DNA of 22,577 nucleotides. Source: Caulobacteraceae bacterium (GTDB taxonomy: Bacteria > Pseudomonadota > Alphaproteobacteria > Caulobacterales > Caulobacteraceae). Under the pieces are notes generated by a model, which saw only the letters and a list, made by a program, of their open reading frames with translations, was not told the origin of the DNA and did not search any database. Made by a program: the position numbers and the translations under genes. Location: the NCBI GenBank assembly GCA_947456005.1, contig CANGRP010000008.1, forward strand, positions 1 through 22,577, read 5' to 3'. Below are positions 7,080 to 14,592 of this stretch, piece after piece; position 1 is the first letter of the stretch, and each line of letters starts with the position of its first letter.

Positions 7080-8131
7080 CCTACATCGCCAAGCCCAAGC
7101 TTCATCATCCAGCCCTGACCCCCAACGCCCTGGGTTACCTGCGGCGCGACTATGAGGGGTCCGTCTCGACCCTCTGCGCCGGATGCGGGCACGACTCGAT
7201 CTCAGCCGCCATCATCCAGGCGGCCTACGAGCTGGACCTGCCGCCCCACCGGGTGGCCAAGCTGTCTGGTATCGGCTGCTCGTCCAAGACGCCGGACTAC
7301 TTCCTCGGGAACTCGCACGGCTTCAACACCGTGCACGGCCGGATGCCGTCGGTGTTGACGGGCGCCAACCTGGCCAATCACGAGCTGATCTACCTGGGCG
7401 TCTCCGGCGACGGCGACTCCGCCTCGATCGGCCTCGGCCAGTTCGCCCACGCCATCCGGCGAGGCGTGAACATGACCTACATCGTCGAGAACAACGGCGT
7501 CTATGGCCTCACCAAGGGCCAGTTCTCGGCGACCTCAGATCGCGGCTCGAGGTCCAAGAAGGGCGTGGTCAACCATGACGCCGCCATCGACATGGTCAGC
7601 CTCGCCCTCCAGCTGGGCGCCACCTTCGTGGCCCGCTCCTTCTCTGGCGACAAGGCCCAGCTGGTGCCCCTGATCAAGGCCGCGATCCGTCATCCCGGTC
7701 CGGCCTTCATCGACACGCTGAGCCCCTGCGTCCAGTTCAACAACCACGCCGGGTCCACCAAGAGCTACGACTATGTCCGCGAGCATAACGAGGCCGTGAA
7801 CCGCCTCGACGTGATCGCCGACCGCAAGCCCATCGAGGTGGACTACGAGCCCGGCACGACCATTTCCGTGACCCAGCACGACGGTTCAGTCCTGTCCCTG
7901 CACAAGCTGGCCGAACACTACGACGCCACCGACAGGATCGCCGCCATGGCCTACCTGGCCGAACGGCAGGCCGAGGGCGAGATCGTGACGGGGCTTCTGT
8001 ACGTGAACCCGGATCCGGGCGACCTGCATGGCGCCCTGGGCACGACGGACCGTCCGCTGAACAGCCTCTCCGACGCCGAACTGGTGCCGGGGCAGGCGGC
8101 GCTCGACCGGATCAACGCCGGCCTCCGCTAG
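7076..8131 (+). CDS. korB: 2-oxoacid:acceptor oxidoreductase, thiamine-diphosphate beta subunit (KorB-type)
   Basis: This 351-residue subunit carries the thiamine diphosphate motif from G111-D-G-D114 to E138-N-N140, and the four cysteines expected for its single [4Fe-4S] cluster: C34 and C37 (TLCAGCGHD), C68 (GIGCSSKTP) and C218 (LSPCVQFNNH). It performs the decarboxylation and passes electrons to the FAD/Fe-S subunit. The length is in the usual range for KorB proteins. The start overlaps the fused alpha-gamma gene by four bases with GGGAGG 7 nt upstream. The CSSK/GNSHGFNTVHGR block is the usual beta-subunit core. A metallo-beta-lactamase-fold gene begins 27 bp later on the same strand. Class is secure; specificity for 2-oxoglutarate is inferred. 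Confidence 0.93.
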   Translation: MTYIAKPKLHHPALTPNALGYLRRDYEGSVSTLCAGCGHDSISAAIIQAAYELDLPPHRVAKLSGIGCSSKTPDYFLGNSHGFNTVHGRMPSVLTGANLANHELIYLGVSGDGDSASIGLGQFAHAIRRGVNMTYIVENNGVYGLTKGQFSATSDRGSRSKKGVVNHDAAIDMVSLALQLGATFVARSFSGDKAQLVPLIKAAIRHPGPAFIDTLSPCVQFNNHAGSTKSYDYVREHNEAVNRLDVIADRKPIEVDYEPGTTISVTQHDGSVLSLHKLAEHYDATDRIAAMAYLAERQAEGEIVTGLLYVNPDPGDLHGALGTTDRPLNSLSDAELVPGQAALDRINAGLR

Positions 8132-8158
8132 TCGGGGTCGAGGACGGGGAGGGCGGAC

Positions 8159-9040
8159 ATGCTCAGCTGGCGGATCGGCGAGGTGACGGTCACCCGGGTG
8201 GTCGAGATGGAAATGCCGGTGGCGCACAACCCCCGGCGGGCCTTCCTTGCCGAGGCGACGCCGGAGGCCCTGCGCGAGATCCCCTGGCTCCATCCGCACT
8301 ATGTGACCCCGGAAGGCCATCTGCGCCTGTCCATCCACGCCCTGCTCGTCGAGGCGCCCGGCCTGCGACTGGTGGTCGACACCTGCATCGGCAATGACCG
8401 CCCGCGCAGCCTTGTGGGCGGCCAGGCCCTGTCCACGGATTTCCTGAAATCCTTCGAGGCGACCGGCTGGACCCGCGAGAGCGTCAACGCCGTGGTCTGC
8501 ACCCACCTGCACGTCGACCATGTCGGCTGGAACACGATGCGCGAGGGTGACCGCTGGGTCCCCACCTTCCCCCACGCCCGCTACCTGATCGGCCGCCGCG
8601 AATACGCCCACTGGAGCTCGGAAGGAGACGCCGAGCAGCAGGTCATCCTGTCGGACTCCATCCGCCCGGTCTTCGAGGCGGGCCTGGTCGACCTGGTGGA
8701 GATGGACCACGTCATCTCCCCCGAGGTGAGGCTGGTCCCGACCCCCGGCCACACGCCCGGCCATGTCAGCGTCCGGATCGAGTCCGGCGGCGAGGTGGGG
8801 CTGATCACCGGCGACATGGTCCACCATCCCTGCCAGATGGCCCACCCGGAGTGGTCGCCGCCCTTCGACAGCGATCCGGCGGCCTCAGCCGTGATGCGGC
8901 GGGAGGTCTTCGAGGGCGCGGCTGACCAGCCCATTCTCGTGATCGGCACCCACTTCGCCGCCCCCACCGCCGGCCATGTGCGCCGGGAGGGGGCCGCCTA
9001 TCGCTTTGACGGGGTCACTTCCGCATCGACGGAGGCCTGA
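8159..9040 (+). CDS. MBL-fold (metallo-beta-lactamase superfamily) hydrolase
   Basis: The 293-residue protein has the zinc-binding motif H116-L-H118-V-D120-H121, the second-shell histidine in TPGHTPGH (198/202), the bridging aspartate D219 in LITGDMVHH, and a final histidine in GTHFAAPTAGH. This is the layout of the superfamily branch that includes lactonases and other small-molecule hydrolases. Members cleave lactones, thioesters or phosphodiesters; the substrate cannot be inferred from motifs. A good GGGAGG Shine-Dalgarno stands 6 nt before the ATG, and only 27 bp separate it from the beta subunit gene, so it may be the last gene of that operon. A thioesterase or lactone-cleaving function related to the oxoacid enzyme is only a guess. 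No signal peptide is seen. Confidence 0.87.
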   Translation: MLSWRIGEVTVTRVVEMEMPVAHNPRRAFLAEATPEALREIPWLHPHYVTPEGHLRLSIHALLVEAPGLRLVVDTCIGNDRPRSLVGGQALSTDFLKSFEATGWTRESVNAVVCTHLHVDHVGWNTMREGDRWVPTFPHARYLIGRREYAHWSSEGDAEQQVILSDSIRPVFEAGLVDLVEMDHVISPEVRLVPTPGHTPGHVSVRIESGGEVGLITGDMVHHPCQMAHPEWSPPFDSDPAASAVMRREVFEGAADQPILVIGTHFAAPTAGHVRREGAAYRFDGVTSASTEA

Positions 9041-9112
9041 GCGTCTGGTCCCAGGGCGCGGGTGGTCCCATATTCGACTCGCGAATCGCGCTCAGGACGC
9101 GGGAGTTCTCCC
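9041..9112 (+). promoter_or_regulatory. Short upstream region of pseI with two adjacent GANTC sites
   Basis: The 72-bp gap before the pseudaminic acid synthase holds GACTC at 9076-9080 and GAATC at 9083-9087, only seven bases apart, within TTCGACTCGCGAATCGCG. GANTC is the CcrM methylation target in Caulobacteraceae and often marks GcrA-dependent promoters. No clear -35/-10 boxes were recognised, so promoter activity is an inference. Confidence 0.35.
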
Positions 9113-10180
9113 ATGAGCCAGGCCCTGGCCCACATCGACGGCAGGCCCATCGGGCCCGGTCATCCGCCCTATGTGGTGGCGGAGATGTCGGGCAATCACA
9201 ATGGCGAGCTGGGGCGCGCCCTTGAGCTGATTTCGGCGGCGGCGGAGGCCGGGGCGGACGCGGTCAAGATCCAGACCTATACCGCCGACACCCTCACCCT
9301 CGACCACGACGGCCCGGGTTTCCGGATCGAGGGCGGCCTCTGGGACGGCCGTCGCCTGCATGAGCTCTACGCCGAGGCCCATACCCCCTGGGACTGGCAC
9401 GGCCCGATGTTCGAGCACGCCCGGAAGGCGGGGGTGACCCTGTTCTCCTCGCCCTTCGACTTCACCGCCGTAGACCTTCTGGAGGGCCTGGGCGCCCCCG
9501 CCTACAAGATCGCGTCCTTCGAGCTGGTGGACCTGCCTCTCATCCGGCGCTGCGCGGCGACGGGCCGGCCCCTGGTTATATCTACCGGAATGGCCTCGCC
9601 GGGGGAGATCGCCGAGGCGGTGGAGGCGGCGCGTGGGGGCGGGGCGAAGGACCTGATCGTCCTGCACTGCACCAGCGCCTACCCGGCGCCCATGTCTTCC
9701 ATGAACCTCGCCACCCTGCCGGACATGGCCGCCCGGTTCGGGGTCATGACCGGCCTGTCTGACCACCCCCTCGGCACGGCGGCCTCCGTGGCTGCGGTGG
9801 CCCTGGGGGCAGTCTTCATCGAGAAGCACTTCACCCTGAGCCGGGCCGAGGGCGGCGTGGACTCCGCCTTCTCCCTGGAGCCCGCCGAGCTCGCCGAGCT
9901 GGTCGCCAGCTGTCGCGGCGCCTGGGAGGCCCTGGGCGGGGTGGCCTACGGCCCAGGGGAGGTCGAGGCGGGCAACGCCGGCATGCGGCGCTCGCTCTAC
10001 ATCAGCGCAGATGTCCGGCAGGGGGAGCCCTTCACTGCGGCCAACCTGCGCTCTGTCCGGCCTGGCCATGGCCTGCCGCCCAAGCATCTTGACGCGGTGC
10101 TCAGCCGATGCGCCACCCGGGACATCCCCTTCGGCGAGCCCCTCGACTGGACCATGGTCGAGGGCGGCGCGCCGGCTTGA
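9113..10180 (+). CDS. pseI: Pseudaminic acid synthase
   Basis: This 355-residue enzyme condenses phosphoenolpyruvate with a 6-deoxy-AltdiNAc hexose to make pseudaminic acid, a nonulosonic acid used in flagellin or surface glycans. The NeuB-type barrel shows VKIQTYTADT (51-60), FSSPFD (111-116), KIASFE (132-137), ISTGMASP (156-163), HCTSAYPAP (185-193), GLSDHPLG (214-221) and EKHFTLSR (237-244). The GVDSAFSLEP block (248-257) is characteristic of PseI rather than of sialic acid synthase. A C-terminal SAF (antifreeze-like) domain starts near residue 291. I chose the ATG with GGGAG 7 nt upstream; an in-frame codon at 9062 would add 17 unlikely residues. It faces an SpsF-like gene whose stop lies 6 bases beyond its own. 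Other pse genes are not in this window. Confidence 0.92.
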   Translation: MSQALAHIDGRPIGPGHPPYVVAEMSGNHNGELGRALELISAAAEAGADAVKIQTYTADTLTLDHDGPGFRIEGGLWDGRRLHELYAEAHTPWDWHGPMFEHARKAGVTLFSSPFDFTAVDLLEGLGAPAYKIASFELVDLPLIRRCAATGRPLVISTGMASPGEIAEAVEAARGGGAKDLIVLHCTSAYPAPMSSMNLATLPDMAARFGVMTGLSDHPLGTAASVAAVALGAVFIEKHFTLSRAEGGVDSAFSLEPAELAELVASCRGAWEALGGVAYGPGEVEAGNAGMRRSLYISADVRQGEPFTAANLRSVRPGHGLPPKHLDAVLSRCATRDIPFGEPLDWTMVEGGAPA

Positions 10181-10186
10181 GACGCC

Positions 10187-10882
10187 TCAGACGTCGGACT
10201 CCCGCCGGGCGAAGGGCAGGGCGAGGATGTCCGCCGAGGTGAAGGCCGGGTTGACGGGATAGAGCGCGGCGTAGACCCGCTCCACGAAGTCGAAATCCTC
10301 CGGCAGGTCCACAGTCCACCGGAACTCGCTCTGGTCCTCCGCCTGCACGAGGTCGCCCCGTCGGAAGGACGCCCCCGGCCGGTACAGCCAGGGCGTGACG
10401 TGTTCCCGGTCGTAAGCGGAGGTCGCCTCCTTATGGATACGCCTCAGGATGTCCACGGTGAGGGCCTCTGCATCCAGGCCGCGGGGAAACGACCGCCGTT
10501 CCCCAAGGGTGACGACGTCGAAGCCTCCGTCCCGCCGCTTGGCTATGCAGGCGTCAATGACGTCGGGGTCGGCCAGGGGGCAGTCGGCGGTGAGGCGGAC
10601 AAGGTCTCCCTCAATCCCGAGGGAGTCGACGGCTCGGATGAACCGACCAAGGACATCGTCCAGCGGACCCCTAGCAACCTCAACCCCCGCTCCGGCGAGC
10701 GTCTCCGCCAGGATGTCGTCCGATGGAGCCTCGCTGGTCGCCACGACGATCCGGTCAAGCTCGCGGCAGCGCCGCAGGCGCTCGATCTGTCGCAAGATCA
10801 TGGGTTGCCCCAGCAGGGGCTTCAGGACCTTGCCGGGGAGGCGGCTGGAGCTCATCCGCGCCTGAAGAACCGCCGTGGCCAT
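10187..10882 (-). CDS. SpsF-like cytidylyltransferase/glycosyltransferase-family protein
   Basis: The 231-residue protein starts with the nucleotidyltransferase signature LQARMSSSRLPGKVLKPL (about residues 6-23), followed by IVVATS and the acidic LTADCPLADPDVID region expected to bind metal and nucleotide. This is the spore coat polysaccharide biosynthesis protein F (SpsF) family, predicted to activate a sugar as a nucleotide diphosphate or monophosphate derivative for glycan synthesis. It is distinct from the CMP-pseudaminic acid synthetase PseF family, whose N-terminus reads differently. AGGGG 8 nt upstream supports the start. It converges on pseI with 6 bases between stops, so a shared glycan pathway is plausible but the two genes are not one operon. 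The sugar is unknown. Confidence 0.85.
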   Translation of the reverse strand: MATAVLQARMSSSRLPGKVLKPLLGQPMILRQIERLRRCRELDRIVVATSEAPSDDILAETLAGAGVEVARGPLDDVLGRFIRAVDSLGIEGDLVRLTADCPLADPDVIDACIAKRRDGGFDVVTLGERRSFPRGLDAEALTVDILRRIHKEATSAYDREHVTPWLYRPGASFRRGDLVQAEDQSEFRWTVDLPEDFDFVERVYAALYPVNPAFTSADILALPFARRESDV

Positions 10883-10998
10883 TCCGGATTCCCCTGAACA
10901 TCGCGTGTCTTCAATAGACCTGTCGCCGCGGGGCGCAAGCCGCAGCCCCGCGACCCGTCGGGCGACTCGGGTCTAGACTGTCGCGGCGAGGGAAGGGG

Positions 10999-11673
10999 AT
11001 GGGATACATGCTGGTGCTTCTGGGCGTGCTTCTGGTGGTGGCGGGCTTCGCCGTGGGCTTGAACCCCCTTCTGGTCGTCCTGGCCTCAGCACTGGCCACA
11101 GGCCTGGCGGCCGGTCTTTCGCCGGTGGAGGTGCTGGCGGCCTTCGGCAAGGCCTTCAACGAGAACCGCTATGTCAGCGCCGCCTGGCTGATCCTGCCGG
11201 TGATCGGCGTGTTGGAGAGGTCCGGCCTTCAGGAGGCGGCCCGCGGCCTGATCGCCCGGCTCCGGTCGGTGACCTTTGCGCGGCTCATGCTCGCCTACCT
11301 GCTCTTCCGGCAGGTGACCGCCGCCCTGGGCCTGATCTCCATCGCCGGCCAGACCCAGACCATCCGCCCGATCATCGCCCCAATGGCCGAAGCCGCCCGG
11401 GCCTCGGAGACGGGGGTCGAGGCCCTGGACTCAAGTGAGGCCCAGAAGGTGCGGGCCTTCGCCGCCGGCACCGACAATATCGGCCTCTTCTTCGGCGAGG
11501 ACATTTTCCTGGCCATCGGCTCCATCCTCCTGATGGTCGGCTTCCTGGAGCAGAATGGGATCACGGTGGAGCCCCTGCATCTGTCGGTCTGGGCCATTCC
11601 CACCGCCATCGCCGCCTTCCTTGTCCATGGATGCCGGATCCTGGTCTTTGGCCGCCGGAGGCCGCGGCCATGA
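10999..11673 (+). CDS. DUF969 family membrane protein
   Basis: A 224-residue, strongly hydrophobic protein that matches the DUF969 family. By eye there are membrane segments near residues 4-20, 24-42, 60-75, 98-120, 166-186 and 196-215. The central QVTAALGLISIAGQTQTIRP and AGTDNIGLFFGEDIF blocks are the family hallmark. It is almost always beside a DUF979 gene, which is the case here with an ATGA overlap, so the two probably form one inner-membrane transporter. The function is not known; in several bacteria the pair neighbours a pyroglutamyl-peptidase gene, which suggests uptake of a small peptide or pyrrolidone-type compound (family context, not seen in this window). A second ATG 9 bases later (11008) is also possible; both have purine-rich sequence upstream. 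Confidence 0.88.
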   Translation: MGYMLVLLGVLLVVAGFAVGLNPLLVVLASALATGLAAGLSPVEVLAAFGKAFNENRYVSAAWLILPVIGVLERSGLQEAARGLIARLRSVTFARLMLAYLLFRQVTAALGLISIAGQTQTIRPIIAPMAEAARASETGVEALDSSEAQKVRAFAAGTDNIGLFFGEDIFLAIGSILLMVGFLEQNGITVEPLHLSVWAIPTAIAAFLVHGCRILVFGRRRPRP

Positions 11674-12629
11674 TCGGACTGACCCAGGTCTACGTCCTCG
11701 CGGGCCTCGTCTTCGCCGGCTTCGCGGTGATGAGCCTTCGCGACCCGGCGAACCCTCGCCGGTGGCGCAACGCCCTGTTCTGGGGGCTGTTCGCCCTGTC
11801 CTTCCTGGCCGGCGACCATCTCGGCGACCTGGGCAATGGCCTCCTCGTCCTGGCCATGGCCGTCACGGCGGCCCTCGGCCTTGGGCGTAGCGGGACAGGC
11901 GCCGAAGACGCCGGCGCACGCGCCGCCTCGGCCCGCGCCCATGGGCTTCGCCTCTTCCTTCCGGCGCTGCTGGTGCCGGTCATCGTGCTGGCGGGCAGTC
12001 TGGGCGTGCGCCACGGCGGGCCGGTCGCCGCCGCCCTGGTGGACCCCAAGCAGGCGACCCTTGTCTCCCTCAGCCTGGCCGCCCTGGTTGTCGCCGTCCT
12101 GACGGTTCGCCTGTTCCGGCAGCCGGTCCTCTCTCCCCTGACCGAGGGCCTGCGCCTCGCCGATACCGTGGGCTGGATGGCCCTGCTGCCCCAGACGCTG
12201 GCGGCCCTGGGCGCCGTCTTCGCCCTGGCCGGGGTGGGCGCCGTGGTGGGCGAGACCGTCACCCGGGTCTTCTCCATGGACACCCGCCTGGCCGCAGTGG
12301 CGGTCTACTGCCTGGGCATGGCGGGCTTCACCGTCCTGATGGGCAACGCCTTCGCCGCCTTTCCGGTCATGACCGCCGGGGTGGCCCTGCCTATCCTGGT
12401 CAAGGTCTACGGGGGGGATCCGGCGGCCATCTGCGCCATCGGCATGCTGTCGGGCTTCTGCGGCACCCTGCTGACGCCGCTGGCCGCCAACTTCAACCTC
12501 GCCCCCGCGGCCCTCCTTGACCTGGACGACCGTTACGCCGTCATCCGGGCCCAGGCGCCCACGGCGCTCGTCCTCCTGCTCGTGAACACGGTGCTGATGC
12601 ATGTCCTCGCCTTCCCGTCTCACCCCTGA
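11670..12629 (+). CDS. DUF979 family membrane protein
   Basis: This 319-residue protein is the partner of the DUF969 protein and is equally hydrophobic, with about eight to nine membrane segments judged by eye. The conserved-looking part is the C-terminal half: GNAFAAFPVMTAGVALPILV, then GFCGTLLTPLAANFNLAPAA, which resembles the substrate-path regions of secondary carriers. The start was set at the ATG inside the DUF969 stop (ATGA), preceded by GGAGG 8 nt upstream; the frame is open further upstream but that stretch overlaps the neighbour. Its 3' end overlaps the DUF2891 gene by 29 bases. It probably forms a heteromeric permease; the cargo is unknown. Confidence 0.88.
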   Translation: MIGLTQVYVLAGLVFAGFAVMSLRDPANPRRWRNALFWGLFALSFLAGDHLGDLGNGLLVLAMAVTAALGLGRSGTGAEDAGARAASARAHGLRLFLPALLVPVIVLAGSLGVRHGGPVAAALVDPKQATLVSLSLAALVVAVLTVRLFRQPVLSPLTEGLRLADTVGWMALLPQTLAALGAVFALAGVGAVVGETVTRVFSMDTRLAAVAVYCLGMAGFTVLMGNAFAAFPVMTAGVALPILVKVYGGDPAAICAIGMLSGFCGTLLTPLAANFNLAPAALLDLDDRYAVIRAQAPTALVLLLVNTVLMHVLAFPSHP

Positions 12630-13617
12630 GATCGCCGCCGGCTTCGCCCGGATCGCCCTGGGGCACGTCACCCGGCCCTGGCCCTACAAGCTGGACCAGG
12701 TCCTGACCTCTGAGGCGGACCTGGCCGAACCCCGCCGCCTCCATCCCATCTTCTTCGGCAGCTTCGACTGGCATTCCTGCGTGCACGGCTACTGGCTGCT
12801 GGCCGCCGTCCGTCGCCGGTTCCCGGACCATCCTGTCGCTGTGGAGATCGATGCGCGCTTTGCCGAGGCTTTCACTGAGGCGGCGGTGGAGGGCGAGCGG
12901 GCCGTCCTGCGGCGTCCCATGTCGCGGGGCTTCGAGCGGCCCTACGGCTGGGCCTGGCTCCTGAAGCTGCAGGCGGAGCTGTGGGATGTCCCCGGCCCCT
13001 GGGCGGAGCGGCTGGCGCCCCTGGCCGCCGACTTCGCCGACCGGTTCCGCGCCCACCTGCCGCTGGCGGCCTATCCGGTGCGCACCGGAGTGCATTCCTC
13101 CACCGCCTTCGCCGTCGCGCTATCCCTCGACTACGCCCGTGTCGCCCGGGACCGTGATCTGGAGGATCTCCTGAAGTCCAAGGCCCTGTCCTGGTACGGC
13201 CAGGACCGCGACTGCCAGGCCTGGGAGCCCTCGGGCGAAGACTTCCTCTCGCCGGCCCTGATGGAGGCCGAGTGCCTGCGCCGGGTCCTGGCGCCCGGGG
13301 ACTTCCGCGCCTGGTTCACCGGCTTCCTGCCCCGGGCCGCCACAGGCGAACCCGCCAGCCTCTTCACCCCCGCCAGCGTCAGTGACCGTAGCGACGGCAA
13401 GATCGCCCACCTGGACGGTCTCAACCTGTCCCGGGCCTGGTGCTGGCGGAGCATCGCCTCCGCCCTCGCAACCGGGGATCCCGTCGCGGAGGCCGCCCGC
13501 GCCGCCGCCCGGATTCACCTCGAGGCCAGCCTGCCGCACGTGGCCGGCGACTACATGGGCGAGCACTGGCTGGCCAGCTTCGCCCTCCTGGCCCTGACGT
13601 CGGGGGAGGGGACGTGA
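12601..13617 (+). CDS. DUF2891 family protein
   Basis: The 338-residue protein belongs to DUF2891, recognised from LHPIFFGSFDWHSCVHGYWL (with invariant-looking D, W, H, C and H) and the later VHSSTAFAVALSLDYAR and VAGDYMGEHWLASFALLAL blocks. The fold appears to be an all-alpha barrel like that of glycoside hydrolases or lyases. No signal peptide is seen, so it is probably cytoplasmic. Function is unknown. Its gene overlaps the DUF979 gene by 29 bases and overlaps the Sua5 gene by GTGA, so it lies in the middle of a coupled unit. Co-occurrence with DUF969/DUF979 suggests that it processes what the permease brings in. Confidence 0.86.
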   Translation: MSSPSRLTPEIAAGFARIALGHVTRPWPYKLDQVLTSEADLAEPRRLHPIFFGSFDWHSCVHGYWLLAAVRRRFPDHPVAVEIDARFAEAFTEAAVEGERAVLRRPMSRGFERPYGWAWLLKLQAELWDVPGPWAERLAPLAADFADRFRAHLPLAAYPVRTGVHSSTAFAVALSLDYARVARDRDLEDLLKSKALSWYGQDRDCQAWEPSGEDFLSPALMEAECLRRVLAPGDFRAWFTGFLPRAATGEPASLFTPASVSDRSDGKIAHLDGLNLSRAWCWRSIASALATGDPVAEAARAAARIHLEASLPHVAGDYMGEHWLASFALLALTSGEGT

Positions 13618-14546
13618 GCGAGTTGCAGGAAGGATCGCCGGCTTCAGCGGCCTTGGCCCTTCGTCAGGGTCGGCTGGTCATCCTTCCGACCGAGACGGTC
13701 TATGGCCTTGCGGCCGACGCCGGGAACCCGCACGCCGTGGCCGCCGTCTACGCCGCCAAGGGCCGGCCGGCCTTCAATCCCCTGATCGCCCACGTCGCCG
13801 ACATCGACGCGGCCCGGCGCATCGCGGTCTTCGGCCCTGACGCGGAGATCCTCGCGGCCGCCTTCTGGCCAGGCCCCCTGACCCTTGTGTTGCCCGTCCA
13901 GCCCGGCGGCGCGGTCTGCGACCTCGCCCGGGCCGGACTGGACACTGTGGCGGTGCGGGCGCCCGCCCATCCGCTGGCCCGCGCCGTGCTATCGGCCTTT
14001 GGCGGGCCCGTGGCCGCGCCCTCGGCCAACCGGTCGGGCCGGCCGAGCCCCACCACCTTCGCCGCCGCCTGCGAGGAGACCGGCGAGGCCGCCGAGGTCG
14101 CCCTGGACGGCGGCCCCTGCGAGGTCGGGCTGGAGTCCACCGTCGTGGCCTTGCTCGACACGCCGCGCCTGCTGAGGCCTGGGCGGGTCACGCGTGACCA
14201 GGTCGAGGCCCTGGTGGGTCCCCTGGCGGAGGCGGAGGCCGACGCCCGACGCTCGCCTGGCCGGCTGACCCGGCATTACGCCCCTGAGGCGCCGGTCCGG
14301 CTGGACGCCCGCGACCTCAGGTCGGGGGAGGTCTATCTGGCCTTTGGCCCCGCGCCCGACGACGCTGGCGTGCTCAACCTCAGTCCCTCGGGCGACCTCG
14401 TCGAGGCGGCGGCGAACCTCTTCGCCTTCCTGCGTGAGGCGGACGCCCGGCGTCCTGCGGGAATCGCCATCGCCCCCATCCCCCACGAGGGCCTGGGCGA
14501 GGCCATCAACGATCGCCTCCGTAGAGCCGCCGGCGCGGTCGGGTGA
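13614..14546 (+). CDS. sua5: L-threonylcarbamoyladenylate synthase, long (Sua5) form
   Basis: The 310-residue enzyme makes threonylcarbamoyl-AMP from threonine, bicarbonate and ATP, the first step of t6A37 formation in ANN-decoding tRNAs. The YrdC domain (about residues 8-195) shows LPTETVYGLAADA (24-36), KGRPAFNPLIAHV (49-61), FWPGPLTLVLP, APSANRSGRPSPTT and ESTVVAL. A linker with RLTRHYAPEAP leads into the C-terminal Sua5 domain. I chose the GTG that overlaps the DUF2891 stop (GTGA): GGGAGGG lies 3-5 nt before it, and the protein then starts directly before the YrdC domain. An essential housekeeping enzyme coupled to a DUF2891 gene is unusual company. Confidence 0.93.
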   Translation: MSELQEGSPASAALALRQGRLVILPTETVYGLAADAGNPHAVAAVYAAKGRPAFNPLIAHVADIDAARRIAVFGPDAEILAAAFWPGPLTLVLPVQPGGAVCDLARAGLDTVAVRAPAHPLARAVLSAFGGPVAAPSANRSGRPSPTTFAAACEETGEAAEVALDGGPCEVGLESTVVALLDTPRLLRPGRVTRDQVEALVGPLAEAEADARRSPGRLTRHYAPEAPVRLDARDLRSGEVYLAFGPAPDDAGVLNLSPSGDLVEAAANLFAFLREADARRPAGIAIAPIPHEGLGEAINDRLRRAAGAVG

Positions 14547-14592
14547 GCGCCGCGCTCTGGCTTCCCGGACGCCGAGCGCCTACCTTGCTCCC

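Noticed and set aside
11295..12671. A 458-codon minus-strand frame antisense to DUF969/DUF979
   Set aside because: Low-complexity Gly/Gln/Arg/Glu-rich translation, antisense to well-recognised genes, and no ribosome site.
14581..14588. Another copy of TACCTTGC, as in the padR operator, just before the D-2-hydroxyacid dehydrogenase
   Set aside because: A single 8-mer is expected about once by chance on two strands of a window this size, and it is not part of a palindrome or repeat here.
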